A stretch of 10,600 nt of DNA from Rhodospirillaceae bacterium (GTDB taxonomy: Bacteria; Pseudomonadota; Alphaproteobacteria; MPNO01; UBA2964). Positions 1 to 7,712 of the stretch are shown in pieces; positions within the stretch are counted from its first letter, which is position 1, and every line of letters starts with the position of its first letter. The notes under the pieces are model-generated. The model did no database searches and had not been told where the DNA came from. It saw only the letters and a list, made by a program, of their open reading frames with translations. The stretch spans positions 1 through 10,600 of the forward strand of contig PBOV01000148.1 of assembly GCA_002724505.1 (NCBI GenBank). The letters are read 5' to 3'. The translations under genes were made by a program, and so were the position numbers.

Positions 1-1667
1 ACGGTGTTTCGGCTTTTCAAATCAACTTCGCGTCGCACGCCATCAAGACACCTGGAGATGCGCCAGATGTGCTCGTTGCGATGAACCCAGCAGCTCTCAA
101 AGTCCATTTAAAGGATTTAGTTGCCGGCGGCACGGTGATAATTAACTTAGGCGCCTTTAATGATAGAAATATTGAAAAAGCCGGATACTCAGAAAACCCT
201 TTAGAGGATGGAACACTCGATAGCTACCGACTTATTCAAATTGATATTTCTAAACTCACTCTAGCCGCTGTGGAAGGAATAGAGGTCACACAAAAGGAAG
301 CTCTTAGGGCGAAGAATTTATGGACACTCGGTCTAATGTGTTGGATGTACAACCGTGACCGTCAGCCAACAATCGACTGGCTCAACCAAAGATTTGCTAA
401 ACTACCTAAAATTGCAGAAGCCAATATCGCAGCATTAAACGCCGGACATGTTTTCGGGGAAACAGCAGAACTACCCAGTGAAATAAGTACTTATATTGTG
501 CCTAAGGCAAAAGTAGAGCCTGGAATTTATCGAGCGGTAACAGGGATCGAAACAACAAGTTGGGGGCTTCTCGTCGGGGCACAAAAAGCAGGCTTAAATA
601 TTTTCTTTGGTTCTTACCCAATAACTCCAGCCTCACCTTTATTGCATACACTCAGCAACTTTAAGCAATATGGTGTGGTGACATTTCAGGCGGAGGATGA
701 AATTTCTGCCATTTGTTCTGCCATTGGAGCCTCATATGCAGGATCTGTCGGAATTACTTCAAGTTCAGGACCTGGTATAGCCCTCAAGTCAGAAGCACTT
801 GGTCTTGCTGTTGTTACCGAATTACCACTTGTCATAGTTAATTTCCAACGTGGTGGTCCATCAACTGGACTTCCGACCAAGACCGAACAGTCAGACCTTT
901 ACCAAGCAATATTTGGTCGTAATGGCGACACTCCACTGCCAGTTATTTCTGCCTCAACAGCATCTGATTGTTATGAATGCGCAATAGAATCTGTCCGGAT
1001 TGCTACAAAATACATGACCCCCGTCATGTTCCTCTGCGAGGGTTTTTTAGCTAACGCCGCAGAACCATGGAAGTTGCCCGATACAGATGATATCGATCCA
1101 TTTCCCGTCGAGTTTGCAACTAGTTCCAAAGACTTTCATCCATATCTACGGAACGAGAAAACTTTGGCTCGTAATTGGGCAATCCCGGGCTCACCCGGTC
1201 TCGAGCACCGTATCGGTGGCATCGAAAAAGATTATGATTCTGGAAATATCTCATACGATGCTGACAACCATCATAAAATGACTAAAGTTAGGGCAAAAAA
1301 AACGCTCAACATAGCCAACGATATCCCCGAACAAGAAGTATCCTGTGGCAATACCAAGGGTAAGATGGTTGTCGTGGGATGGGGTTCAACATACGGAGCA
1401 ATCCAACAGGCCACTCTCCGTTGTCGGGATGCCGGATTAGATGTCTCGCATATCCATATTCGCCACCTTTGGCCGTTACCCAAAAATCTCGGTGAGCTAC
1501 TTGGTGGATTTGAAAAAATTTTAGTACCAGAAATGAACAATGGGCAGCTCGTGACGTTGCTTCGGTCTGAGTATCTCGTACCCGCGGAGTCATTAACGCA
1601 AATTACAGGCCAGCCTTTCAAAGTTGCTGATCTGGAAAAGGAAATCCAGAATAGGTTGGAGGACTAA
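1..1667 (+). CDS. korA: 2-oxoacid (2-oxoglutarate):ferredoxin oxidoreductase, fused gamma-alpha subunit, 5'-truncated by window
   Basis: Alpha subunit of a CoA-acylating 2-oxoacid:ferredoxin oxidoreductase, which decarboxylates a 2-oxoacid with TPP and CoA and reduces ferredoxin. The reading frame is open from base 3 to the TAA at 1665-1667 (554 codons seen). Residues before the first GTG (69), such as GVSAFQINFASHAIKTPGD, already match the family, so the true start lies upstream of the window and roughly 50-60 residues are missing. Order: gamma (POR/KOR catalytic) domain, visible about codons 1-165, then the alpha pyrimidine-binding TPP domain. The alpha domain shows YPITPAS, QAEDE, a GPG..LKSEA stretch and RGGPSTGLPTKTEQSDLYQA (about 850-905), all typical of KorA. 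The C-terminal transketolase-like domain carries VVGWGSTYGAI. Fusion of gamma to alpha is the normal aerobic KorAB layout. korB follows after 3 bp, so the two are surely co-transcribed. The KorA family is firm; the preferred 2-oxoacid is inferred. Confidence 0.93.
   Translation, partial: GVSAFQINFASHAIKTPGDAPDVLVAMNPAALKVHLKDLVAGGTVIINLGAFNDRNIEKAGYSENPLEDGTLDSYRLIQIDISKLTLAAVEGIEVTQKEALRAKNLWTLGLMCWMYNRDRQPTIDWLNQRFAKLPKIAEANIAALNAGHVFGETAELPSEISTYIVPKAKVEPGIYRAVTGIETTSWGLLVGAQKAGLNIFFGSYPITPASPLLHTLSNFKQYGVVTFQAEDEISAICSAIGASYAGSVGITSSSGPGIALKSEALGLAVVTELPLVIVNFQRGGPSTGLPTKTEQSDLYQAIFGRNGDTPLPVISASTASDCYECAIESVRIATKYMTPVMFLCEGFLANAAEPWKLPDTDDIDPFPVEFATSSKDFHPYLRNEKTLARNWAIPGSPGLEHRIGGIEKDYDSGNISYDADNHHKMTKVRAKKTLNIANDIPEQEVSCGNTKGKMVVVGWGSTYGAIQQATLRCRDAGLDVSHIHIRHLWPLPKNLGELLGGFEKILVPEMNNGQLVTLLRSEYLVPAESLTQITGQPFKVADLEKEIQNRLED
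1658..1662 (+). promoter_or_regulatory. korB ribosome binding site
   Basis: GGAGG lies 8 nt before the korB ATG and overlaps the 3' end of korA. It fixes the korB start and implies coupled translation of the two subunits. Confidence 0.8.
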
Positions 1668-1670
1668 TTA

Positions 1671-2696
1671 ATGAATGTTCAAACCGCACCCGAAAAACTA
1701 AAACCAAATGATTACGCCTCCGACCAGGAGGTGCGCTGGTGCCCTGGCTGCGGCGATTATGCAATCGTAAATGCCGTAAAAAAAGCGTTAGCTAATATGC
1801 AAGCCGACCCAAAGAATACTGTATTTATCTCTGGCATAGGCTGTGCCGCACGCTTCCCATACTACCTAAAAACTTTCGGCTTTCATACAATCCACGGTCG
1901 TGCCCCAGCTGTAGCCACTGGGGTAAAGCTCTCTAATCCCGACCTGGATGTATGGGTTATTGGGGGAGATGGAGATATGTTAAGTATCGGAGGCAATCAT
2001 ACACTGCACGTCTTGCGCAGGAATATTGATGTCCAGGTACTCCTATTCAACAATGAAATATATGGACTAACTAAAGGACAATATTCGCCAACTTCAAAAG
2101 TCGGAACGCGGTCGCCTTCCACCCCAGCTGGTTCAGTTGACGCACCGATTTCAGCCTGTGTTTACGCTCTAGGGTGTAACGCCCGCTTTGTAGCTCGATC
2201 TCACGACACTAATGCAAAAGTACTTCCCGGCTTACTTCAGGAAGCGAAGGAGCACAAAGGGGCGTCATTCGTCGAAATTCTTCAAAACTGTATCGTTTAC
2301 AATGATGGTGTTTTCTCTTCGTTCACCGACAAAGCCAATGTAGCCGACGGTCAGGTCAAATGTGAACACGGCAAACCACTATTATTTGGGAAAGAAAGTG
2401 ATAAGGGAATTAGACTAAACCCAACAACGATGGAACTCGAGGTTGTTACTATCGGAGAAAATGGTGTTACTGAAGAAGATATCCTAGTCCATGACGAGAC
2501 TAGTCGCCCATTAGCCTTAATGCTCGCCGGCATGCAGCCGCCCAATTTTCCTGTTGCTGTTGGTGTTATTTTTCGTGATCCCGGTTTATCATTTAACGAA
2601 TCTGTTTATGACCAAATAAACGAGATAAAAGATAAAACTCCAGCGATCCCAGTTAATGAACTAATGCACAAGGGTAAAACCTGGACCGTCGTTTAA
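1671..2696 (+). CDS. korB: 2-oxoacid (2-oxoglutarate):ferredoxin oxidoreductase, beta subunit
   Basis: Beta subunit (341 aa, normal length) that binds the TPP pyrophosphate and a [4Fe-4S] cluster passing electrons to ferredoxin. Visible motifs: WCPGCGDYAI (Cys24, Cys27), GIGCAARFPYY (Cys58), the TPP/Mg motif GGDGDMLSIGGNH (98-110) followed by FNNEIYGLTKGQYSPTS (126-142), and EILQNC (Cys207). The Cys24/27/58/207 spacing matches the four cluster ligands of archaeal 2-oxoacid:ferredoxin oxidoreductase beta subunits. Both TPP and cluster sites therefore look intact. The ATG at 1671 is preceded by GGAGG at 1658-1662, inside the last korA codons, which suggests translational coupling. No delta (bacterial ferredoxin-like) subunit is nearby, as expected for the two-subunit KorAB form found in aerobes. 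Substrate could be 2-oxoglutarate or a longer 2-oxoacid. Confidence 0.95.
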   Translation: MNVQTAPEKLKPNDYASDQEVRWCPGCGDYAIVNAVKKALANMQADPKNTVFISGIGCAARFPYYLKTFGFHTIHGRAPAVATGVKLSNPDLDVWVIGGDGDMLSIGGNHTLHVLRRNIDVQVLLFNNEIYGLTKGQYSPTSKVGTRSPSTPAGSVDAPISACVYALGCNARFVARSHDTNAKVLPGLLQEAKEHKGASFVEILQNCIVYNDGVFSSFTDKANVADGQVKCEHGKPLLFGKESDKGIRLNPTTMELEVVTIGENGVTEEDILVHDETSRPLALMLAGMQPPNFPVAVGVIFRDPGLSFNESVYDQINEIKDKTPAIPVNELMHKGKTWTVV

Positions 2697-2850
2697 TCTA
2701 TTATTAAATCAGCCAGCAACAGTCCCAATCATGAGCTCTCTTCGATATTTTTTTAATGAAGAAAATTCAGACCCAGGGGTTTCATAAATATGCGGGTGGG
2801 CTATCATAAATTATCAACTTTCGTCTCAATTTTAATTCGCGGATCAAAGA
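2697..2850 (+). other. Intergenic region between korB and the ferredoxin reductase gene
   Basis: AT-rich 154-bp gap. No ORF, tRNA or convincing hairpin-plus-T-run terminator was found; the run of seven T at about 2749 has no proper stem before it. A TATCAT (2802-2807) with a poor -35 (GTTTCA, 2779-2784, 17-nt spacer) is the best promoter-like match for the reductase gene and is weak. The sequence ATCATAAA here also occurs in the palindrome at 9341-9363, possibly by chance. No ferredoxin gene is hidden in the gap. Confidence 0.4.
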
Positions 2851-4176
2851 ATGAGTGGGTATAGCGACCGCAGTGTCGCCATCGTGGGTTCCGGTCCAGG
2901 AGGCATGTATGTAGCGCAGGCGTTATTAGAAAAGGCTCCTGGCTGTAAAATTGACATTATTGATCGTTTACCATCACCTTTCGGTCTTATCCGCGGCGGT
3001 GTCGCACCAGACCACCAAAAGACAAAGCGGGTCGATCAGAAATATACTCAGACGATTACCGAAAATAATAACGTTCGCTATGTTGGCAATATAGCTTTGG
3101 GTCGCGACGTAAGCCTCAACGAACTTAGCGCCATATACGATTCAGTTGTCCTCGCATATGGCGCTCCCTACGATAACAAACTGGGCATTCCTGGCGAAGA
3201 TAAAGTGGGTGTTTTTGGCTCAAATGCATTTGTCGGATGGTATAACTGCCATCCAGATTTTAAAGACCTGAGCCCCAACCTCAATATCAGTACCGCTGCT
3301 GTAATTGGGATTGGAAACGTCGCTATTGATGTAGCTCGCGTCCTCTCGCGAACGCCGATGGAGATGGCAACAACCGATATAGCCGATTATGCGATGACCG
3401 ACATCGATGCGGCAACTCTCAAAGATATTTATATGTTTGCGCGCCGTGGGCCGCTTGAAGCAGCCTGCACCAATAACGAGCTTAAGGAAATGGGTTTGCT
3501 GGATGCTGCTACGACTGTAGTCGACGGCTCTATATTACCCGATGACATGCCTGAATCTATGGATGATCGTGAAAAGAAAGTTCGGATGCGCATCCTGGAT
3601 ACCCTTAAGGTGTTATCTCAGGCCAAAGCCAATGAGAAACGCCGCACCGTTCATATTGAATTTTTTGCTTCACCTATAGAAATTCTTGGCGGCGAAAGAG
3701 TTGAGGGTATTCGTATGGAACGGACAAAGGTGGAATCGGGGCGCTGTGTTGGTACTGGCGATACATTTGACATACGCTGCGAGATGGTGATCACCTGTAT
3801 TGGGTCACGTGCGGAAGCTATAGAGGGGATCCCATTCAATGAGCGTAGCGGCATCGTTAAACATCAGGACGGCCGCGTTAGCCCAGGCGTTTATGCTGCG
3901 GGCTGGGTAAAACGTGGTGCCACAGGGACTATTGGAACTAATCGTTTGGATTCTTATGCGGTTACGGACTTACTCATAGCCGACTTTTGTGGCGAAAAAA
4001 AACCAGGGCCAGAAAAGCTCAACAATCTCCTCAACGAGCGTAAGCTCCAAAGCGTCTCATTCGATGACTGGCTAATTATTAAGATGTTGGAGGAAACTGC
4101 AGCCACTGCACCATCCCCGAGAAAAAAATTTAGTACAATCGAGGACATGATTGCAGGCCTCAATGCCGCCCGTTAA
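2851..4176 (+). CDS. FAD-dependent ferredoxin-NADP+ reductase, FprA/adrenodoxin reductase type
   Basis: 441-aa cytoplasmic flavoprotein that exchanges electrons between reduced ferredoxin and NADP(H). Domains: N-terminal FAD Rossmann motif AIVGSGPGGMYVAQALL (10-26); the family signature PFGLIRGGVAPDHQKTK (43-59); the NADP-binding motif VIGIGNVAIDVARVL (151-165); the basic ARRGPLEAACTNNEL (197-211), whose arginines face the NADP 2'-phosphate in FprA; and the C-terminal FAD contact GWVKRGATGTIGTNR (351-365). Length fits the family (about 450). No upstream in-frame start is possible, because a TAA lies at 2833-2835, so ATG 2851 is firm; its ribosome site is weak. Downstream of korAB in the same direction, it could recycle the ferredoxin reduced by KorAB to make NADPH, or run in reverse. 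It could also serve other ferredoxins, including the Rieske protein. It ends 9 bp from the convergent marR gene. Confidence 0.92.
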   Translation: MSGYSDRSVAIVGSGPGGMYVAQALLEKAPGCKIDIIDRLPSPFGLIRGGVAPDHQKTKRVDQKYTQTITENNNVRYVGNIALGRDVSLNELSAIYDSVVLAYGAPYDNKLGIPGEDKVGVFGSNAFVGWYNCHPDFKDLSPNLNISTAAVIGIGNVAIDVARVLSRTPMEMATTDIADYAMTDIDAATLKDIYMFARRGPLEAACTNNELKEMGLLDAATTVVDGSILPDDMPESMDDREKKVRMRILDTLKVLSQAKANEKRRTVHIEFFASPIEILGGERVEGIRMERTKVESGRCVGTGDTFDIRCEMVITCIGSRAEAIEGIPFNERSGIVKHQDGRVSPGVYAAGWVKRGATGTIGTNRLDSYAVTDLLIADFCGEKKPGPEKLNNLLNERKLQSVSFDDWLIIKMLEETAATAPSPRKKFSTIEDMIAGLNAAR

Positions 4177-4185
4177 CCCCCTGAA

Positions 4186-4638
4186 TTATTCTGACGCGTC
4201 ATTGCTGCTAAGCTGCGCTAACTTCGCTAACAAATCGAGAAACTGTTTGCGTTCTGCAGGACAAAGGGGTTCAAGCGTCTGCGCGGTTATATCGTTACCA
4301 CTGCTGACCAAAGTATTAACTAGTTCATAACCTTCTGAGCTAAGACTTACGATTAAACGCCGCCTGTCATCAGGGTCGGGCCGCCTTTTGATCAAATTCC
4401 TCGACGCTAGCCTTTTTATAACGCCCTGCATCGTGGCCGCGTCCATTGCAGTTAGCCGACCGAGGTGGTTCTGTGAAACCTCCGTTACATCCCTTAGTTT
4501 GACTAGCGCTGCGAATTGGAGAGGCGTTAACTGAACATCACCAATTTTTTCTTGAAAAATTGCGGAATGTCTTTGATGCGCCCTACGAAGTAAATGGCCT
4601 GCCTGTCGTTCCAGTATATAGCCCTCTTTCGCTGCCAT
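4186..4638 (-). CDS. MarR-family transcriptional regulator
   Basis: 150-aa winged-helix dimeric regulator. The N-terminal helix (about 5-30) is followed by LTPLQFAALVKL (37-48), a helix-turn-helix with QNHLGRLTAMDAATMQGVIKRLASRNLIKRR (56-86), and the wing RRPDPDDRRRLIVSLSSEG (85-103), which carries the DxRxR pattern of MarR proteins. The C-terminal dimerisation helices follow. MarR proteins usually repress nearby catabolic genes and are released by an aromatic or CoA-linked ligand. It is the last of six minus-strand genes, 101 bp after the CoA-transferase, and has its own promoter-like boxes at 4656-4683. This suggests autoregulation and control of the upstream glutaryl-CoA genes. Start ATG at 4638 has only a distant AGGG before it. 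The ligand cannot be told from sequence. Confidence 0.9.
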   Translation of the reverse strand: MAAKEGYILERQAGHLLRRAHQRHSAIFQEKIGDVQLTPLQFAALVKLRDVTEVSQNHLGRLTAMDAATMQGVIKRLASRNLIKRRPDPDDRRRLIVSLSSEGYELVNTLVSSGNDITAQTLEPLCPAERKQFLDLLAKLAQLSSNDASE

Positions 4639-4655
4639 TTATGTGACGACCCTAA

Positions 4656-4683
4656 ATTCTAAACTTGTTTGTACACCAATCAA
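4656..4683 (-). promoter_or_regulatory. Putative marR promoter
   Basis: Read on the minus strand: TTGATT (4683-4678), 16-nt spacer, TAGAAT (4661-4656). The -10 matches the sigma-70 consensus at 5 of 6 positions and the -35 at 4 of 6. The spacer contains the palindrome TGTACA (4670-4675), a plausible place for autorepression. The predicted leader would be only about 11 nt. Confidence 0.35.
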
Positions 4684-4739
4684 CTATAACGGCTAGTTTT
4701 GTGTTAAGAAAGTGATACTAATGAAAGTTACTGGGGGCG

Positions 4740-5972
4740 TTATTTGCCTATAATTTCTCTTTTCTGTAATTCAGAAATCTTTTCTTCTGTCAGCCCTAGC
4801 ACCTCGCTTAGCACATACAATGAATGTTGTCCTAATGTCGGTGGTGCTCCTTGATAATCAATTTGTTCCCCAGTGAATTTGATAGGGCTCGCTACTTGTG
4901 GCACCGTTCCCGCCATCGGATGCTCTAGATCAAATTTCATACCTCGCGCCTGTACCTGAGGATGGTCAAAAACCTGCTCCATATTATTTAACGGCCCACA
5001 TGGCACACCAACTTCTTCCAGCGCATCTATCCATTCCTGCCCAGTCTTCTTTTTCATAAATTCTTTTATTATTGGAATAAGGACGTCTCGATTTGCGACC
5101 CTAGCAGCATTTGAAGAAAAACGTTCATCATTAGCCAACTCCTCATGACCAGCGGCTTTGACATAACGAGTGAACTGCCCGTCATTCCCTACGGCTATAA
5201 TTAAATACATATCCGATGCTTCGAAAGCTTCATAGGGTACAATATTAGGATGGGCATTACCCATCCGCGTCGGCGCTTCACCCGTAACTAGAAAGTTAAG
5301 AGCCTGGTTAGCCATAGTCGCGGTCGTCACATCTAGGAGCGCCATATCTATGTGGCAACCTTCGCCTGTCTTCTCTCGGCGCGCTAAAGCACTAAGTGCC
5401 GCAATATTGGTATAAAGACCCGTGAGTATATCTGTTAGCGCAACACCAACCTTTTGAGGCCCCGCCCCAGGGCTTCCATCAGGCTCGCCGGTCACACTCA
5501 TTAACCCGCCCATAGCCTGAATTAAGAAATCATACCCCGCTCGTGTACTGAACGGGCCGGTTTGTCCAAACCCCGTAATAGAACAATAAATCAGACCTGA
5601 ATTAACTTTCTTAAGATCTTCATAACTAAGTCCGTAAGCCGCCAGGCCACCGACCTTATAATTCTCAATTAGGATATCTGACTTAGCTGCCAAGTCACGT
5701 AGAATTCCTTGACCTTCGGGTTTAGAGATATCGAGTTCCAACGACTTTTTCCCTCTATTTGTCGAAAGGAAATACGCGGACTCTTTGGTCTCATTACCTT
5801 CTTTATCTTTAATAAATGGAGGCCCCCAAGTGCGCGTATCATCCCCGGTTTCGGGCCTTTCAATTTTAATTACCTCAGCACCAAGATCGGCCAAGGTTTG
5901 GGCCGCCCAAGGGCCAGCCAAGATGCGGCTCATATCAAGCACACGAATATGAGAAAGTGGTTTGATCATCAT
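4740..5972 (-). CDS. CaiB/BaiF family (type III) CoA-transferase, probable glutarate CoA-transferase
   Basis: 410-aa family III CoA-transferase, cytoplasmic, which moves CoA between acyl-CoA and a free acid through an aspartyl-CoA intermediate. Family landmarks: VLDMSRILAGPWAAQTLADLG (11-31) and EVIKIERPETGDDTR (33-47), FLSTNRGKKSLELD (68-81), DILIENYKVGGL (99-110), YCSITGFGQTGP (129-140), GYDFLIQAMGGLMS (146-159), GVALTDILTGLY (176-187) and ARREKTGEGCHIDMALLD (197-214). Asp181 in VALTD corresponds by position to the nucleophilic Asp169 of formyl-CoA transferase. The gene lies 84 bp behind glutaryl-CoA dehydrogenase. Such pairs resemble mammalian SUGCT, succinyl-CoA:glutarate CoA-transferase, which makes glutaryl-CoA for that enzyme. 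The substrate is therefore inferred from context; formate, carnitine or mesaconate types cannot be excluded by eye. Tandem ATGs at 5972 and 5969 are both usable and the ribosome site is weak. Confidence 0.9.
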   Translation of the reverse strand: MMIKPLSHIRVLDMSRILAGPWAAQTLADLGAEVIKIERPETGDDTRTWGPPFIKDKEGNETKESAYFLSTNRGKKSLELDISKPEGQGILRDLAAKSDILIENYKVGGLAAYGLSYEDLKKVNSGLIYCSITGFGQTGPFSTRAGYDFLIQAMGGLMSVTGEPDGSPGAGPQKVGVALTDILTGLYTNIAALSALARREKTGEGCHIDMALLDVTTATMANQALNFLVTGEAPTRMGNAHPNIVPYEAFEASDMYLIIAVGNDGQFTRYVKAAGHEELANDERFSSNAARVANRDVLIPIIKEFMKKKTGQEWIDALEEVGVPCGPLNNMEQVFDHPQVQARGMKFDLEHPMAGTVPQVASPIKFTGEQIDYQGAPPTLGQHSLYVLSEVLGLTEEKISELQKREIIGK

Positions 5973-6056
5973 TCAATTTCGTTCTTTAGCCAATCTCTTC
6001 TGATATCTGCAGCTTACTTGCCAAGAAAAGAAGGGGTACGGTTACTATAATTTAGG

Positions 6057-7280
6057 TCAGCTAAAGGCCTGGATCCCTGTTTGTGCGCGGCCAAGAATAA
6101 GAGCGTGAATGTCATGCGTCCCCTCATATGTAACGACAGTCTCTAAATTCATTACGTGTCTAATGATATGGTACTCATCAACAATGCCATTGCCTCCATG
6201 CATTTCCCGGGCTGTCCGAGCAATATCAAGGGCTTTGCCAGTACAGTGACGTTTCATCAATGATATGGCCTCTGGCGCGCAATTGCCTTCGTCCATAAGG
6301 CGTCCAAGTCTCAGACAGGACTCCAGAGCGACAGTGATTTCGGTTTGCATATCCGCAAGCTTTTTCTGGACCAACTGATTAGCCGCCAACGGCCTCCCAA
6401 ACTGGTTTCGTTCCATGGTGTAATCACGCGAGCCATGCCAACAAAATTCTGCGGCACCCACTACGCCCCAGGCGATACCATAGCGGGCATTATTAAGACA
6501 TCCAAACGGACCACTCAAACCTCTCGCGCCAGGAAGACGGTTTTCCTCTGGCACAAACACATCCTCCATAACCACTTCACCGGTCAAAGAAGCACGCAAG
6601 CTGAACTTGCCCTCTATCTTAGGGGTGCTGAGTCCTTTCATGCCCCTCTCAAGGATGAAACCGCCAATCACGCCCTCATCGTCCTTAGCCCAAACAACAA
6701 ACACATCGGCAATTGGGGCGTTTGAAATCCACATTTTAGCCCCAGTTAGTTGATAGCCGCCATCAACGGCTTCAGCACGGGTAATCATTCCCCCTGGATC
6801 GGAACCGTAATCAGGTTCGGTGAGGCCAAAACAACCGACATGCTCACCAGTCGCTAGTTTTGGCAAATATTTTTGTCGTTGTGCCTCGGTGCCATAAGCA
6901 TAAATAGGCCACATCACGAGGCTGCTCTGCACCGACAGAGTTGAACGATAAGCAGAATCAACACGTTCAATTTCGCGGGCCACCAAGCCGTAGCAAACAT
7001 AGTTGACACCAGAACAACCGTATTTGGAATCTAGTGTAGAGCCCAATAAACCAAGTTCTCCCATTTCATTCATAATTTCGCGATCGAAACTCTCGTTGCG
7101 GTTTGCATCGAGAATTCGTGGCATGAGTTTTTCCTGTGCATATTGATGCGCAGTATCGCGAACCAACTTCTCCTCTTCAGTCAGTTGGTCTTCAAACAAA
7201 AGGGGGTCTTCCCAACTAAATTTAGCCCATTTTTTAGATTTTGAAGCATTAATTGGAGCCGGCGCAGTAGAGGTGGACAT
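6057..7280 (-). CDS. gcdH: Glutaryl-CoA dehydrogenase (acyl-CoA dehydrogenase family)
   Basis: 407-aa FAD enzyme that oxidises and decarboxylates glutaryl-CoA to crotonyl-CoA plus CO2, passing electrons to electron-transfer flavoprotein. Numbered from ATG 7280: [21 protein letters not shown] (110-130) matches the GCDH-specific stretch with the glutaryl-binding Arg112 and Ser116 (Arg94 and Ser98 in human). [15 protein letters not shown] (151-165) and [19 protein letters not shown] (181-199) contact FAD and substrate. [10 protein letters not shown] (263-272), REMHGGNGI (358-366) and [16 protein letters not shown] (384-399) hold the C-terminal signature with catalytic Glu386. All key residues are present and the length is typical. 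The frame also offers TTG at 7286, but ATG 7280 is preferred because an AAAGGA-like site (7287-7294) sits 6 nt before it. The CoA-transferase follows after 84 bp. This completes a glutarate or lysine/tryptophan degradation step. Confidence 0.95.
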   Translation of the reverse strand: MSTSTAPAPINASKSKKWAKFSWEDPLLFEDQLTEEEKLVRDTAHQYAQEKLMPRILDANRNESFDREIMNEMGELGLLGSTLDSKYGCSGVNYVCYGLVAREIERVDSAYRSTLSVQSSLVMWPIYAYGTEAQRQKYLPKLATGEHVGCFGLTEPDYGSDPGGMITRAEAVDGGYQLTGAKMWISNAPIADVFVVWAKDDEGVIGGFILERGMKGLSTPKIEGKFSLRASLTGEVVMEDVFVPEENRLPGARGLSGPFGCLNNARYGIAWGVVGAAEFCWHGSRDYTMERNQFGRPLAANQLVQKKLADMQTEITVALESCLRLGRLMDEGNCAPEAISLMKRHCTGKALDIARTAREMHGGNGIVDEYHIIRHVMNLETVVTYEGTHDIHALILGRAQTGIQAFS

Positions 7281-7286
7281 GTCCAA

Positions 7287-7292
7287 TCCTTT
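7287..7292 (-). promoter_or_regulatory. gcdH ribosome binding site
   Basis: AAAGGA read on the minus strand, 6 nt before ATG 7280. It favours that start over the in-frame TTG at 7286. Confidence 0.65.
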
Positions 7293-7321
7293 AATCGTCG
7301 TTATTTAAAATGATGACCAGG

Positions 7322-7350
7322 ATAATAGGGAATTGGTCGCCCGAGGCCAA
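7322..7350 (-). promoter_or_regulatory. Putative gcdH/CoA-transferase promoter
   Basis: On the minus strand TTGGCC (7350-7345), a 17-nt spacer and TATTAT (7327-7322). The -10 is 5 of 6 and the -35 is 4 of 6 to sigma-70 consensus, giving a leader of about 35 nt. An inverted repeat (7361-7380) sits just upstream. The 126-bp gap in front of gcdH has no ORF and no clear terminator, so gcdH may be transcribed both from here and by read-through. Confidence 0.4.
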
Positions 7351-7360
7351 GCACCTCTAG

Positions 7361-7380
7361 CGCCATGACGGATATTGGCG
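7361..7380. repeat. Short inverted repeat upstream of the putative gcdH promoter
   Basis: CGCCA (7361-7365) and TGGCG (7376-7380) are perfect 5-bp arms around a 10-nt spacer. There is no T-run after it on either strand, so it is not an intrinsic terminator. Its place about 10 bp upstream of the -35-like box fits a regulator site, but 5-bp arms are weak evidence. Confidence 0.3.
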
Positions 7381-7412
7381 AAATAACATAATTTATGAAA
7401 TGCGTTTTAATC

Positions 7413-7712
7413 TTACTCAGAATGCGGGCGCGACATCCACATAGCAAGGTCAAAAGTATTGAGGTCTGCCGAGCGCATCATCTCCGCAATAGCAACCACC
7501 GCATCTGTAGCAGTAACAAAATCCTCTTTCCTAAAAGGTGGAAAATAATCGTCTTCTTCTGTCAATTTTCGACAATAGAGTTTTGCTCCCGCGGTCAGGA
7601 GCTTTTGTACGGTTTCTGAGGGAATATTCTCCGTATCGCCCTCACCCAAGGCTTTAATTGCAGCGTCAAAGGCCGCATTTGTTGGGTCAGTAATATCATC
7701 AGGTGACGACAT
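7413..7712 (-). CDS. Uncharacterised 99-aa protein, translationally coupled to the Rieske ferredoxin
   Basis: I do not recognise a family. It is acidic at the N-terminus, has no signal peptide, membrane segment or CxxC pair, and a single Cys47. The C-terminal half (about 63-92) is predicted helical, with VTATDAVVAIAEMMRSADLNTFDLAMW. The central EEDDYFPPF (52-60) is its most distinctive string. The start ATG (7712) overlaps the last codons of the Rieske gene by 14 bp and is preceded by GGGGAAG about 5 nt upstream, which is good evidence for a real, coupled gene rather than a shadow. A competing plus-strand frame in the same place has no such support. Its position suggests an accessory or partner subunit of the Rieske protein or amidohydrolase; the role is unknown. 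Confidence 0.72.
   Translation of the reverse strand: MSSPDDITDPTNAAFDAAIKALGEGDTENIPSETVQKLLTAGAKLYCRKLTEEDDYFPPFRKEDFVTATDAVVAIAEMMRSADLNTFDLAMWMSRPHSE

Noticed and set aside
1271..1621. Minus-strand open frames inside korA
   Set aside because: Shadows of the well-supported korA coding frame, with low-complexity translations and no family match.
4177..4185. Bidirectional terminator between the ferredoxin reductase and marR genes
   Set aside because: The 9-bp gap and flanks show no stem-loop with T-run; transcripts may overlap, but no terminator can be supported.
7395..7619. Plus-strand 74-codon open frame opposite the 99-aa gene
   Set aside because: No family resemblance, no good ribosome site, and it opposes a minus-strand gene with a clear ribosome site and coupled start.
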